From NCBI GenBank assembly GCA_902489335.1, contig CABTZO010000047.1:1-7407 (forward strand): a DNA stretch of 7,407 nt, written 5' to 3'. The stretch is from an uncultured Oscillospiraceae bacterium. Its GTDB lineage: Bacteria; Bacillota; Clostridia; Oscillospirales; Acutalibacteraceae. The translations under genes were made by a program, and so were the position numbers. A model generated the notes under the pieces. It was not told the DNA's origin, made no database searches, and saw only the letters and a program-made list of their open reading frames with translations. Below are positions 1 to 6,800 of the stretch, piece after piece; position 1 is the first letter of the stretch; every line of letters begins with the position of its first letter.

Positions 1-55
1 GCTCGTCGGGCTCATAACCCGGAGGTCGTTGGTTCAAATCCTTCCTCCGCACCCA
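1..55 (+). tRNA. Initiator tRNA-fMet (CAT anticodon), 5' end missing
   Basis: This is the 3' two thirds of a tRNA, starting in the D-stem 3' arm because the contig begins inside the gene. The anticodon CAT is at 13-15. The anticodon stem carries the three consecutive G-C pairs (GGG 8-10 with CCC 18-20) that mark the bacterial initiator tRNA. The T-loop TTCAAAT is at 33-39 and an encoded CCA end is at 53-55. Two oddities are visible. The T stem (28-32 GTTGG against 40-44 CCTTC) has two adjacent U-U mismatches, and the discriminator position (52) is C where initiator tRNAs normally have A. Either the gene is divergent or the extreme contig end contains sequence or assembly errors. Confidence 0.88.
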
Positions 56-58
56 ATG

Positions 59-91
59 AAAGTCTTTAACCAGTCGGTTAAAGACTTTTTT
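59..91 (+). terminator. Intrinsic terminator of the tRNA transcript
   Basis: There is a perfect 13-bp inverted repeat, AAAGTCTTTAACC at 59-71 and its complement at 76-88, with the 4-base loop AGTC. The 3' arm ends in a T-run (86-91). It begins three bases after the tRNA CCA end, so it most simply ends the tRNA transcript and separates it from the ABC transporter gene. Confidence 0.9.
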
Positions 92-145
92 ATATGAAAT
101 AAAGTGATTTTTCATAATTATAAAAATCTATAAAAGGAGAAAAGA

Positions 146-1909
146 ATGACAGAAAAAGAAAGAATCGAAAGATTTGATAAATCCTTGTTTTCCATTTTTG
201 CAAGTTATTTCAAGCAACACAAATGGTTACTTGTGCTTGATCTTGTTTGTGCGGTATTAGTTGCGGCAATAACGCTTATATTCCCCATGGTTTCGCGTTA
301 TGCACTTCAAAATATTTTACCTACAAAAAATTATTTATTATTTACTTATATCATGATAGGTCTACTGCTTTCGCTGATATTAAAAACAATTTTTCAGTTC
401 ATCGTCACATATCAAGGTCATCTGATGGGCGTCAAAATGGAAGCAGATATGAGACATGATTTATTCGTTCATATATCTCATATGGATTTTGCTTTTTTCG
501 ATAAGCACAGAACCGGATCCCTTCTTTCAAGAGTAGTCTCTGATTTATTTGAAATTTCGGAGCTTGCTCACCATGGCCCTGAAATGTTACTGACGTCTAT
601 TATAACGTTAGTAGGTTCATTTGTTTTTATGCTTATGATTCAATGGGAACTTGCTCTTGTTTTGTTCGTATTAATCCCGCTTATTATCTTGTTAGTTTCT
701 GTAATGCGCCGTAAACTCGAAAAAAGTTCCATGAAACTAAAAAAGACAACAGCAAACATCAACTCAGACATTGAAAGCAGTATTTCGGGCATCAGAACAG
801 CAAAAGCTTTCAACAACGAAGATTTAGAAATCGAAAAATTTAATTCCGCAAATGAGCTTTATAAAGAAGCAAGGCAGAACTTTTTCAGAATCATGGGAAT
901 GTTCCACGGCGGTATTATGGGCCTGTCCGGAGTTCTCACTCTGGTTATTATCGCAGTCGGCGGTTACTTTGTCGCTCTAAACAAAATGACTGTTGTCGAC
1001 TTGATGACTTTTATAATTTTCGTAAACGCCTTTTTAATGCCTATAAATCAAATGGTCGCATTTTTCGAAATTTTTTCAAACGGTAAAGCCGGTCTTACAA
1101 GATTTGTTGAAATAATGAGAACTAATCCGTCTATTGCAGATTCAGATGATTTGCTTGACATATATCCGTTACAGGGCGATATAGTTTATAAAAATGTCAG
1201 TTTTTCTTATGAAGAATCACATAGTAAAAATACAGTTTTAAAGGATATAAATTTAGAAGTAAAACAAGGTGAAAAACTTGCAGTCGTGGGTCCGTCAGGT
1301 TCGGGAAAAACCACACTGTGCCAACTCCTTGTCCGTTTTTATGAAATAAATTCAGGGGAAATTTCCATCGGAGGACACGATATCAGAGATTTAACAATCT
1401 CATCACTTCGTGAACAAGTCGGAATCGTTCAACAAGATGTGTTTATTTTTGCCGACAGTATTTTGGAAAACATCAGATACGGTCGTCCGGATGCAACAAA
1501 ACAAGAAGTAATACAAGCGGCTAAAAATGCAGAAATCCATGACTTTATTATGACTCTTCCACAAGGATATGATACCGTTGTCGGCGAGCGCGGTATAACC
1601 TTGTCGGGCGGACAAAGACAAAGACTCAGTATAGCCCGTATTTTCTTAAAAAATCCACCGTTTATGATTTTAGATGAGGCAACAAGTGCGCTCGATACCG
1701 AAACTGAAATAAACATTCAAAACTCTCTCGAAAAACTGTCAAAAGGAAGAACGGTTATGGTTATAGCGCACAGACTGTCAACCATTAAAAATGCCGACAA
1801 AATCATTTATCTTGATGATAAAGGTATTAAAGAAAAGGGCACGCATGATCAGTTAATGAAAGAAAAAGGCGATTATTATAATTTATACAACGCACAATTT
1901 TCTTTCTGA
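146..1909 (+). CDS. ABC exporter half-transporter (permease fused to ATPase)
   Basis: A 587-residue protein with the domain order of MsbA/LmrA/BmrA-type exporters. An N-terminal membrane domain has about six helices (near 28-50, 62-88, 147-166, 168-187, 255-278, 283-308), followed by a nucleotide-binding domain from about 345. All ATPase motifs are intact: A-loop Tyr355, Walker A GPSGSGKTT (382-390), Q-loop Gln near 429, signature LSGGQ (486-490), Walker B ending Asp510 with catalytic Glu511, and H-loop His542. It should act as a dimer in the cytoplasmic membrane and export a lipid, drug or peptide; the substrate cannot be read from sequence. No peptidase domain or partner half-transporter is present, so a homodimer is likely. 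The ATG at 146 follows an AGGAG at 135-139. I see no convincing promoter in the 54-base leader. Confidence 0.95.
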   Translation: MTEKERIERFDKSLFSIFASYFKQHKWLLVLDLVCAVLVAAITLIFPMVSRYALQNILPTKNYLLFTYIMIGLLLSLILKTIFQFIVTYQGHLMGVKMEADMRHDLFVHISHMDFAFFDKHRTGSLLSRVVSDLFEISELAHHGPEMLLTSIITLVGSFVFMLMIQWELALVLFVLIPLIILLVSVMRRKLEKSSMKLKKTTANINSDIESSISGIRTAKAFNNEDLEIEKFNSANELYKEARQNFFRIMGMFHGGIMGLSGVLTLVIIAVGGYFVALNKMTVVDLMTFIIFVNAFLMPINQMVAFFEIFSNGKAGLTRFVEIMRTNPSIADSDDLLDIYPLQGDIVYKNVSFSYEESHSKNTVLKDINLEVKQGEKLAVVGPSGSGKTTLCQLLVRFYEINSGEISIGGHDIRDLTISSLREQVGIVQQDVFIFADSILENIRYGRPDATKQEVIQAAKNAEIHDFIMTLPQGYDTVVGERGITLSGGQRQRLSIARIFLKNPPFMILDEATSALDTETEINIQNSLEKLSKGRTVMVIAHRLSTIKNADKIIYLDDKGIKEKGTHDQLMKEKGDYYNLYNAQFSF

Positions 1910-1924
1910 TAATTTCCGATAAAT

Positions 1925-1949
1925 TGTTTCAATTACTTGAAATATTTTT
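1925..1949 (+). promoter_or_regulatory. AT-rich inverted repeat with T-run; weak terminator or operator
   Basis: TTTCAA (1927-1932) and TTGAAA (1937-1942) form a perfect inverted repeat with a 4-base loop. The stem extends by a G-T wobble and a T-A pair to 1925/1944 and is followed by TTTTT (1945-1949). It lies 16 bases after the ABC gene stop and could be a weak terminator for it. Its 3' arm is exactly the -35 hexamer of the next gene's promoter, so it could instead be a repressor site. The stem is weak (one G-C pair). Confidence 0.35.
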
Positions 1950-1965
1950 GTTAAAATTTTATAAT
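1937..1965 (+). promoter_or_regulatory. Sigma-A-type promoter for the lipoprotein-rsmA operon
   Basis: The -35 box TTGAAA (1937-1942, five of six to consensus) is separated by exactly 17 bases from a perfect -10 box TATAAT (1960-1965). Transcription would start near 1972. That leaves a leader of about 23 bases, which contains the strong ribosome site AGGAGGT (1984-1990) just before the ATG at 1995. This is the clearest promoter in the window and probably drives both the DUF3048 gene and rsmA. Confidence 0.75.
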
Positions 1966-1994
1966 TTTATCAGAACTTTATTTAGGAGGTCTTT

Positions 1995-3014
1995 ATGAAA
2001 AACTTACAAAAAATAATTGTTTTTTCGCTCTGCTTAATTTTGATTTTCTCTTTCACCTCATGTAAAAAGAAAAAGGGTAAAGACAAAACATCGACAACAA
2101 AAGCCGTTATTACAAACCCGTTAACGGGTGAGGGAAATTTCAGTTCTGCAGCTCAAGGTAAAAGACCAATTTCTATTTCTATAAACAACGCCTATCCCGC
2201 AAGACCACAATGGGGATTCGATACAGCCGATCTCGTTTTCGAAGGTTTGGCAGAGGGTGGCGTTACACGCATGCTATGGTTATATGGCGATGCCGATAAA
2301 ATACCAAAAGTCGGTTCTATCAGAAGTGCAAGAATAGACTTTGTTGAAATAGCCGAAAGCTTCGATTCTGTTTTTGTTCACTGGGGTTGTTCCACAACTG
2401 CAACACAGATGATGAATAAGAACAAAACCGATCATATTGACGGTATGAACGGAGTTTATTTCAAAAGAGACTTTTCTCGTCATGTAGCTTCCGAACACAC
2501 AGGTTATACAAATTCTGATTTAATTAAAAAAGCAATTTCAGACAAAAAATTCAGAACCGAAAGAAAAGATCCTTCGAAAAATTATTTTAATTTTGCAGAT
2601 AAAGAACTTTCATTTGATAATTCTGCAAATAAAGTGAATTTTACCTTTTCAAATTACGCCTCATATCAATACACCTACAACTCAGAAAGTAAAACTTATA
2701 GAGGCAAATATGGATCAAAAGAATTAAAATCTTTTGAGGGAAAACCTTTTCAAGTCAAGAATCTAATTCTTTTATATTTCCCCTCATACAAAGTTATAAA
2801 TAAATCAGGATCCATTGACATGGACTTGTCCGGTGGAACAGGATATATTTTCACAAACGGAACTTATAAAAAAATAACATGGGAAAAAGGTAACGACAAC
2901 AAATCAAATTTTGTTTTCAAAGATGAAAATGGAAATACAGTTCAAATAAATAAAGGTAAATCCTATATTGCGCTCATTCCTGCAGAAAAATCATCCCTCA
3001 CCAAAATAGCATAA
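1995..3014 (+). CDS. DUF3048 (YerB-family) lipoprotein
   Basis: A 339-residue protein with a lipoprotein signal peptide: Lys residues near the N-terminus, a hydrophobic core (7-20) and the lipobox-like FTSC with Cys23 as the lipidated residue, followed by a Lys-rich stretch. The mature part has the recognisable YerB-family pattern: NPLTG (41-45), RPISISINN (57-65), a GSIRSAR block (107-113) and HTGYTNSDLI (168-177). The C-terminal half (about 250-330) contains a beta-rich DUF3048 C-terminal-like segment. It should sit on the outer face of the membrane. The biochemical function of the family is not established to my knowledge, so none is assigned. The start is well supported by AGGAGGT five bases upstream of the ATG. 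It is followed after a single base by rsmA, so the two are co-transcribed. Confidence 0.88.
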   Translation: MKNLQKIIVFSLCLILIFSFTSCKKKKGKDKTSTTKAVITNPLTGEGNFSSAAQGKRPISISINNAYPARPQWGFDTADLVFEGLAEGGVTRMLWLYGDADKIPKVGSIRSARIDFVEIAESFDSVFVHWGCSTTATQMMNKNKTDHIDGMNGVYFKRDFSRHVASEHTGYTNSDLIKKAISDKKFRTERKDPSKNYFNFADKELSFDNSANKVNFTFSNYASYQYTYNSESKTYRGKYGSKELKSFEGKPFQVKNLILLYFPSYKVINKSGSIDMDLSGGTGYIFTNGTYKKITWEKGNDNKSNFVFKDENGNTVQINKGKSYIALIPAEKSSLTKIA

Positions 3015-3015
3015 A

Positions 3016-3864
3016 ATGGATTTATATAATCTCGAACATATAAAAGCTTTATTAAAACGACATAAGTTTAATTTAAGTAAATCTCTCGGTCAAAATTTTA
3101 TTTTGAGCCGAGAGGTTTGTGATAAGATGACAAAATCAATTGATGAATCTTATGGCGTAATTGAAATCGGTCCGGGTATCGGCAGTTTAACTACTGTGCT
3201 TGCTGAAAAAGCATCAAAAGTTGTTTGTGTTGAAATAGATAAAACCTTAAAACCGATTTTGGAGGAAACTCTTTTTGATTTTGACAATGTAGACATTATT
3301 TTTGACGATGTTCTAAAGACAGATATAGGCAAAATAACAGAAGAAAAGTTTAAAGGACTAAAGGTTTGTGTTATAGCAAATCTGCCTTATTATATTACAA
3401 CAGATATTCTGATGTATTTTATTGAAAATGAATTTCCTATTGATAAAATGGTCGTGCTTGTTCAAAAGGAAGCCGGTATTCGTCTGACGGCCAATCTTGG
3501 AGAAAAAGATTCAGGTGCAATAAGCGGTGCAATAAATTATTACACCATTCCTAATTTTGAATTTGTCGTTCCGGCAAATCTTTTTTACCCTATCCCAAAA
3601 GTAGACAGTGCAGTGATTTCATTTACAATGAAAAAAACTTTGGACTATGATATAAAAGACAGAAAATTGTTTTTTAAAATAATAAAAGCAGCCTATCAAT
3701 ACAGGCGCAAGACTGCCATAAACTCTATTAGTATGGGTATGAATATCCCTAAGAAAAAAATTATCGAGGTCTTTAACGACCTCGACTTAAATCAAAATTT
3801 GCGAGCGGAAAATCTTGATTTTAATGATTTTTCAAAAATCTCAAACAAATTACATATACTTTAA
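3016..3864 (+). CDS. rsmA: 16S rRNA dimethyladenosine transferase
   Basis: A 282-residue RsmA/KsgA enzyme of normal family length. It uses S-adenosylmethionine to dimethylate two adjacent adenines (A1518 and A1519, E. coli numbering) in the terminal hairpin of 16S rRNA during late 30S assembly. Visible signatures are SLGQNF (23-28), the SAM-binding EIGPGIG (50-56), the adenine N6-methyltransferase motif NLPY (122-125), VQKE (149-152), FYPIPKVDSAV (190-200) and the basic YQYRRKT patch (227-233). The ATG lies one base after the DUF3048 stop and has no clear Shine-Dalgarno sequence, suggesting translational coupling or re-initiation. The usual Firmicute neighbour rnmV is not next to it. The 3' end overlaps the convergent CinA-like gene by 15 bp, and the coding sequence holds a probable minus-strand terminator (3754-3785). 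Confidence 0.96.
   Translation: MDLYNLEHIKALLKRHKFNLSKSLGQNFILSREVCDKMTKSIDESYGVIEIGPGIGSLTTVLAEKASKVVCVEIDKTLKPILEETLFDFDNVDIIFDDVLKTDIGKITEEKFKGLKVCVIANLPYYITTDILMYFIENEFPIDKMVVLVQKEAGIRLTANLGEKDSGAISGAINYYTIPNFEFVVPANLFYPIPKVDSAVISFTMKKTLDYDIKDRKLFFKIIKAAYQYRRKTAINSISMGMNIPKKKIIEVFNDLDLNQNLRAENLDFNDFSKISNKLHIL
3754..3785 (-). terminator. Minus-strand intrinsic terminator embedded in rsmA
   Basis: TCGAGGTC (3764-3771) and GACCTCGA (3778-3785) form a perfect 8-bp stem with a 6-base loop. Read on the minus strand, the stem is followed by TAA and then seven T (complement of the A-run 3754-3760). It lies about 65 bases beyond the stop of the minus-strand CinA-like gene, where a terminator for that operon would be expected. 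It is inside rsmA codons 247-257. The three-base gap before the T-run makes it slightly imperfect. Confidence 0.65.
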
Positions 3865-5220
3865 GAAAATCAAAACTGAGCCTGCAATTGCGCCCAAGAA
3901 ACAAAGTATAGCAAATAAAATTGCAAGTTTTTGCCCGATTCCGGACTTGTTCCGGGATTTTTCTTTCTTATCTCTTTTTCTTGCTTTTTTAGCCGCTTTT
4001 TTATTTGCTTTTTCTTCTTTACGATTTTTTCTTGATCTTTTTTTCGATTTTTTTTCACCGTTATCCGATGATTCGTTATCCATTTGAAGGTCAGCGATGC
4101 TTTTATTGTCACCTTTTCTCAAACCAACAATAGCTTTTATAGCAAGTTCAAAAAGATTGTTTACAGCATTTTCGATAAACATCGGCAAAGGAATCTGCGC
4201 CGTTGCATCGATTCGATCAGTCCAATATTTTTCACCGTTATATGCGGCAATCAGAATATAATAATTTTTTTGACCGTCTTGACTATATGCATAAACATTA
4301 GTTATCGCAAGACCGATGTCTGCCGAAGAAGCCTTATGTGCTCCGTAAGCAAGTTGTTTGCAATATTCAACATTATCATCAAATTCATTTTTTACAAGAT
4401 AATCCGAATAAATAACAATGTCTTTAAGTTGTTGATTTGCGTTTGTCTTTTTTCTTATAAAGTCAACTGTATTTGTATCAGCAAGTGAAATAGTTTTCAA
4501 ATCTGTTCGACAAAGTTGAATAAGCAATTGTTCAGGATCCACATCTTCCGGAATAGCGTCGTTTTCTTCCTGTTCGATTGTCGGTTCTTCTTCGGTCGAA
4601 TCTTCGTTTATCGGTTGATCTGTCAGGTCTTGTGTTTCTTCCTCATCAGGCAAACTCTCTTCTTCGTTTTGAATAACTGTTTCCTCTGACTCCATCTGTC
4701 TTTCAAGTTCATCAATTTTCTTTTGCGCAATCATTTGTTTTAAGTCCGGCAAAACATACATATCCAAACTCGTGCTTATGCTTTCTTCATCCAAAGGCAT
4801 AATGATTATTGTCTGTGACGATGATTTCATCATATAAGCAGAAAAAAGACCGTCCGGAGAATCTAATACTTGAGCTCCTACCGGAAAAGTTGCGTGTCTC
4901 TTTATATCCTTATTGTCCATCTCAGGATAATTTTGCTTTATAAGCTTCGAAAGATTTTTATTTTCCTTTGATTTAAACTTAAAAATTTTATCTAAAAACG
5001 GTTTAAACTTGAGATAAACAGGTTTTTCCGTAAAAAGCAATATCGTATCGTAATCATTGAAGCTCGTAGCGAGTGCATTTACAAAGTCCTTTTCTTTATA
5101 GTAATTATCAAAATTCACATATGAGTCCAATGTTTTGCTGATTTTTTCCGAGATATTTGTTTCCACCTCAGCAAGTTCAGGTGTCATATCGATTATTAGA
5201 CTAAGCAGTTTGACTTTCAT
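3850..5220 (-). CDS. Degenerate CinA-like protein with C-terminal membrane anchor
   Basis: A 456-residue protein of uncertain function. Residues 1-165 follow the order of a CinA/MoCF-type N-terminal domain: a hydrophobic first strand, ILLFT (60-64) where CinA proteins have the strand before GGLGPT, then RHATFPVGAQVLDSPDG (108-124) and IIIMP (138-142). Residues 168-228 are an acidic, probably disordered linker. Residues 229-366 align with PncC: LADTNT (246-251) stands where AESCTGG should be, YSDYLVK (271-277) keeps the Y-S-x-x-x-K spacing, and ADIGLAITNVYA (300-311) replaces the segment ending GVAGP. Then come a Lys/Arg-rich stretch (387-430) and one membrane helix (431-453). The basic flank predicts that everything before the helix is cytoplasmic. 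Catalytic motifs of both domains are lost, so I read it as a pseudoenzyme or scaffold. The ATG at 5220 follows AGGAG seven bases upstream, overlapping the sortase stop region. Confidence is high that it is a gene and moderate for CinA homology. Confidence 0.72.
   Translation of the reverse strand: MKVKLLSLIIDMTPELAEVETNISEKISKTLDSYVNFDNYYKEKDFVNALATSFNDYDTILLFTEKPVYLKFKPFLDKIFKFKSKENKNLSKLIKQNYPEMDNKDIKRHATFPVGAQVLDSPDGLFSAYMMKSSSQTIIIMPLDEESISTSLDMYVLPDLKQMIAQKKIDELERQMESEETVIQNEEESLPDEEETQDLTDQPINEDSTEEEPTIEQEENDAIPEDVDPEQLLIQLCRTDLKTISLADTNTVDFIRKKTNANQQLKDIVIYSDYLVKNEFDDNVEYCKQLAYGAHKASSADIGLAITNVYAYSQDGQKNYYILIAAYNGEKYWTDRIDATAQIPLPMFIENAVNNLFELAIKAIVGLRKGDNKSIADLQMDNESSDNGEKKSKKRSRKNRKEEKANKKAAKKARKRDKKEKSRNKSGIGQKLAILFAILCFLGAIAGSVLIFLKYM
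3937..3966 (+). terminator. Plus-strand intrinsic terminator embedded in the CinA-like gene
   Basis: CCGGA (3941-3945) pairs with TCCGG (3951-3955) around a CTTGT loop. The stem extends outward by A-T and G-T pairs to 3937/3959, giving nine pairs, and runs into TTTTTCTTT (3958-3966). It lies about 73 bases after the rsmA stop and would end the DUF3048-rsmA transcript. The T-run is also the complement of Lys codons 419-421 of the opposing gene, so a chance origin of that part is possible. Confidence 0.55.
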
Positions 5221-5233
5221 TTATTAACTCCTT

Positions 5234-6772
5234 TTAAGAAATTGGATTCCATTGTTTGCTGCTGACAAACGGATTGCTCGTTCCTTTTTTAGAATACCAA
5301 GCCTGTGGCATACGTGGATTATTGTTTACTTTAATTTTGGATGTATCAATATCGGTTTTCTCTCCGGGACGAAGTTCTCTTCCTACAACGACCAAACGAG
5401 CGTCATTAAATTCATAAGTACAGGTAGAAAGTGTTATCAGTTTGTCGTTTTCGTTTACATCCACTCCCGTATCATATAGTCTTCTCTGTTTCAGCTCATT
5501 TAAATATTCCGATTTCTTTTCGGGTTTTGCAAGATTCGGGAAGAAATAGTTAAAGATATATCCGTTTAAGTCTCCGTTTCTACCACCGTTAGTTATAAAT
5601 ACAGCAAAGACTTTATACTGATGCAGTCCATATATGGTGTCAAAATTTATGATAGGTATTTCTGAAAAGCGCTCAACATCTTTGTAGGCTTTAAGGTTTG
5701 TAAACATTTGAGTGCCTGTCCTCTGTCCGTGGGCGTATATAACATTGTTAAAATCATAATTGAATCCGGCAATTTCAGTCTTTGTTCCCTTTTTGGGAAA
5801 ACTGTTGTGACTGCTTAAGAAAGCGTTGCCATAGGGATTTTTTGCTTTTTTGAAGTCATGATGAAGATAAAATTCGTCATCTTTGCCATGAACAACCGGT
5901 AAGTTTATATCTATCCCCTTAATTGAAACAAAACCGACAAAATCCTGATTTTGCGCATATAATTCTGCATATTTTACATTCATTGCAGGAGGAAAATTGA
6001 TGTTCGGATATTTGGCTTTTATTTTTGCCCACTCTGCATTATTGTTAACTGAGGCCGTAATACTCGCATTCGACCTTTTGTTAGCCCAACCTTGATATAC
6101 TTTAAACCCTATAAAACCAAGACTTGCAAGCAAGCCTATTGTTGAAATTATTATAACAGCAATACGAAAAGCTTCACCAAAAGATCTGTTTTTTGGTGTT
6201 TTATATGCCTCGTCTTTTAAAGCTTGTTGTAAGCTATCTGATAAAGCTTTATCTTTTTCGGCTTGTTTCATTGCTTTTTTTTCAGCTTTTGTTTTCTTCG
6301 GTTTTTTTTCTTTCTTTTTATTCTTTTTCTCGATTACATCTTCAACATTTGTATCTTTCTCAACGTCTGTTTTAAGATCTTCATTTTTAGTTTCATTTAT
6401 TGTTTCTTTTGGGATGTCTCTCTTAAATCTATCTAAAATTGAAGGAGAAAAAGATTTTCCAAAATCAGAAAGCACCTTTGTGTTTTCTTCCTTAACCTCC
6501 GATTCAACGGATTCGGACTTTTCCGTATTCTCCTCAAGTATAGGTGCATCATCCATAAAGGACCAATATTGCCTTTGACTTGCTTTATTGTCTTTTAGAT
6601 AAGAGTTTTTCTCAGTATTTTTTTCAGATGAAACTTCATTTTCTTTTTGTTCGACTTGTTGTTTTTCTGTTGATTTGTCTTCGGTTTTATCACCCATAGA
6701 TTCAAAAATATCATCCATAAATGATGAAAAATCACTGTTTAACGGTTCAGGTTTAGAATAAGAAAATGCCAT
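5234..6772 (-). CDS. srtB: Class B sortase with long cytoplasmic N-terminal extension
   Basis: A 512-residue membrane-bound transpeptidase that should cleave a C-terminal sorting signal on exported proteins and join them to the cell wall or to each other. The C-terminal half is a class B sortase domain with catalytic His348 (in YAHGQ), Cys451 (in TLSTC) and Arg459 (in ARLVVVGR). A single membrane helix lies at about 202-226. The 200 residues before it are unusual, since class B sortases normally start close to the helix: they are acidic and low complexity, then strongly Lys-rich (about 149-176), and contain SFMDD twice (17-21 and 71-75). I chose the ATG at 6772 because AGAGGTG lies six bases upstream; a GTG at 6781 would sit inside that ribosome site. 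Thirteen bases separate its stop from the CinA-like gene. No sortase substrate is encoded in the window. Confidence 0.9.
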   Translation of the reverse strand: MAFSYSKPEPLNSDFSSFMDDIFESMGDKTEDKSTEKQQVEQKENEVSSEKNTEKNSYLKDNKASQRQYWSFMDDAPILEENTEKSESVESEVKEENTKVLSDFGKSFSPSILDRFKRDIPKETINETKNEDLKTDVEKDTNVEDVIEKKNKKKEKKPKKTKAEKKAMKQAEKDKALSDSLQQALKDEAYKTPKNRSFGEAFRIAVIIISTIGLLASLGFIGFKVYQGWANKRSNASITASVNNNAEWAKIKAKYPNINFPPAMNVKYAELYAQNQDFVGFVSIKGIDINLPVVHGKDDEFYLHHDFKKAKNPYGNAFLSSHNSFPKKGTKTEIAGFNYDFNNVIYAHGQRTGTQMFTNLKAYKDVERFSEIPIINFDTIYGLHQYKVFAVFITNGGRNGDLNGYIFNYFFPNLAKPEKKSEYLNELKQRRLYDTGVDVNENDKLITLSTCTYEFNDARLVVVGRELRPGEKTDIDTSKIKVNNNPRMPQAWYSKKGTSNPFVSSKQWNPIS

Positions 6773-6778
6773 ATACAT

Positions 6779-6785
6779 CACCTCT
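6779..6785 (-). promoter_or_regulatory. Ribosome binding site deciding the sortase start
   Basis: On the minus strand AGAGGTG is followed by six bases and then ATG at 6772. The longer reading frame would begin with GTG at 6781, which is part of this site, so the 512-residue form beginning MAFSYSK is preferred. Confidence 0.75.
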
Positions 6786-6800
6786 TTTACTTAGGGCATA

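Noticed and set aside
92..145. Promoter for the ABC transporter gene in the AT-rich leader.
   Set aside because: CATAAT (113-118) and TATAAA (119-124) are possible -10 boxes, but no acceptable -35 lies 16-18 bases upstream. I could not support a specific promoter.
2115..2129. NPLTG in the DUF3048 lipoprotein resembles the NPxTx sorting signal used by class B sortases.
   Set aside because: It lies near the N-terminus, about 18 residues after the lipidated Cys, with no C-terminal hydrophobic segment or basic tail. It is part of the DUF3048 family pattern, so it is not a sortase substrate signal.
4084..4488. Plus-strand open frame of 134 codons opposite the CinA-like gene.
   Set aside because: It is antisense to a gene with clear domain pattern, has no ribosome site, and its composition (Phe/Ile/Ser-rich) is what the complement of an A-rich gene gives. 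The same applies to smaller frames opposite the ABC, sortase and pncC genes.
3850..5220. The CinA-like gene as a decaying pseudogene of cinA.
   Set aside because: The frame is uninterrupted, has its own ribosome site, and has gained an ordered set of extra regions (acidic linker, basic block, membrane helix). Random decay would not give this.
6773..6781. GTG at 6781 or ATG at 6778 as the sortase start.
   Set aside because: The GTG forms part of the ribosome site and the ATG at 6778 follows it directly with no spacer. The ATG at 6772 has the normal six-base spacing.
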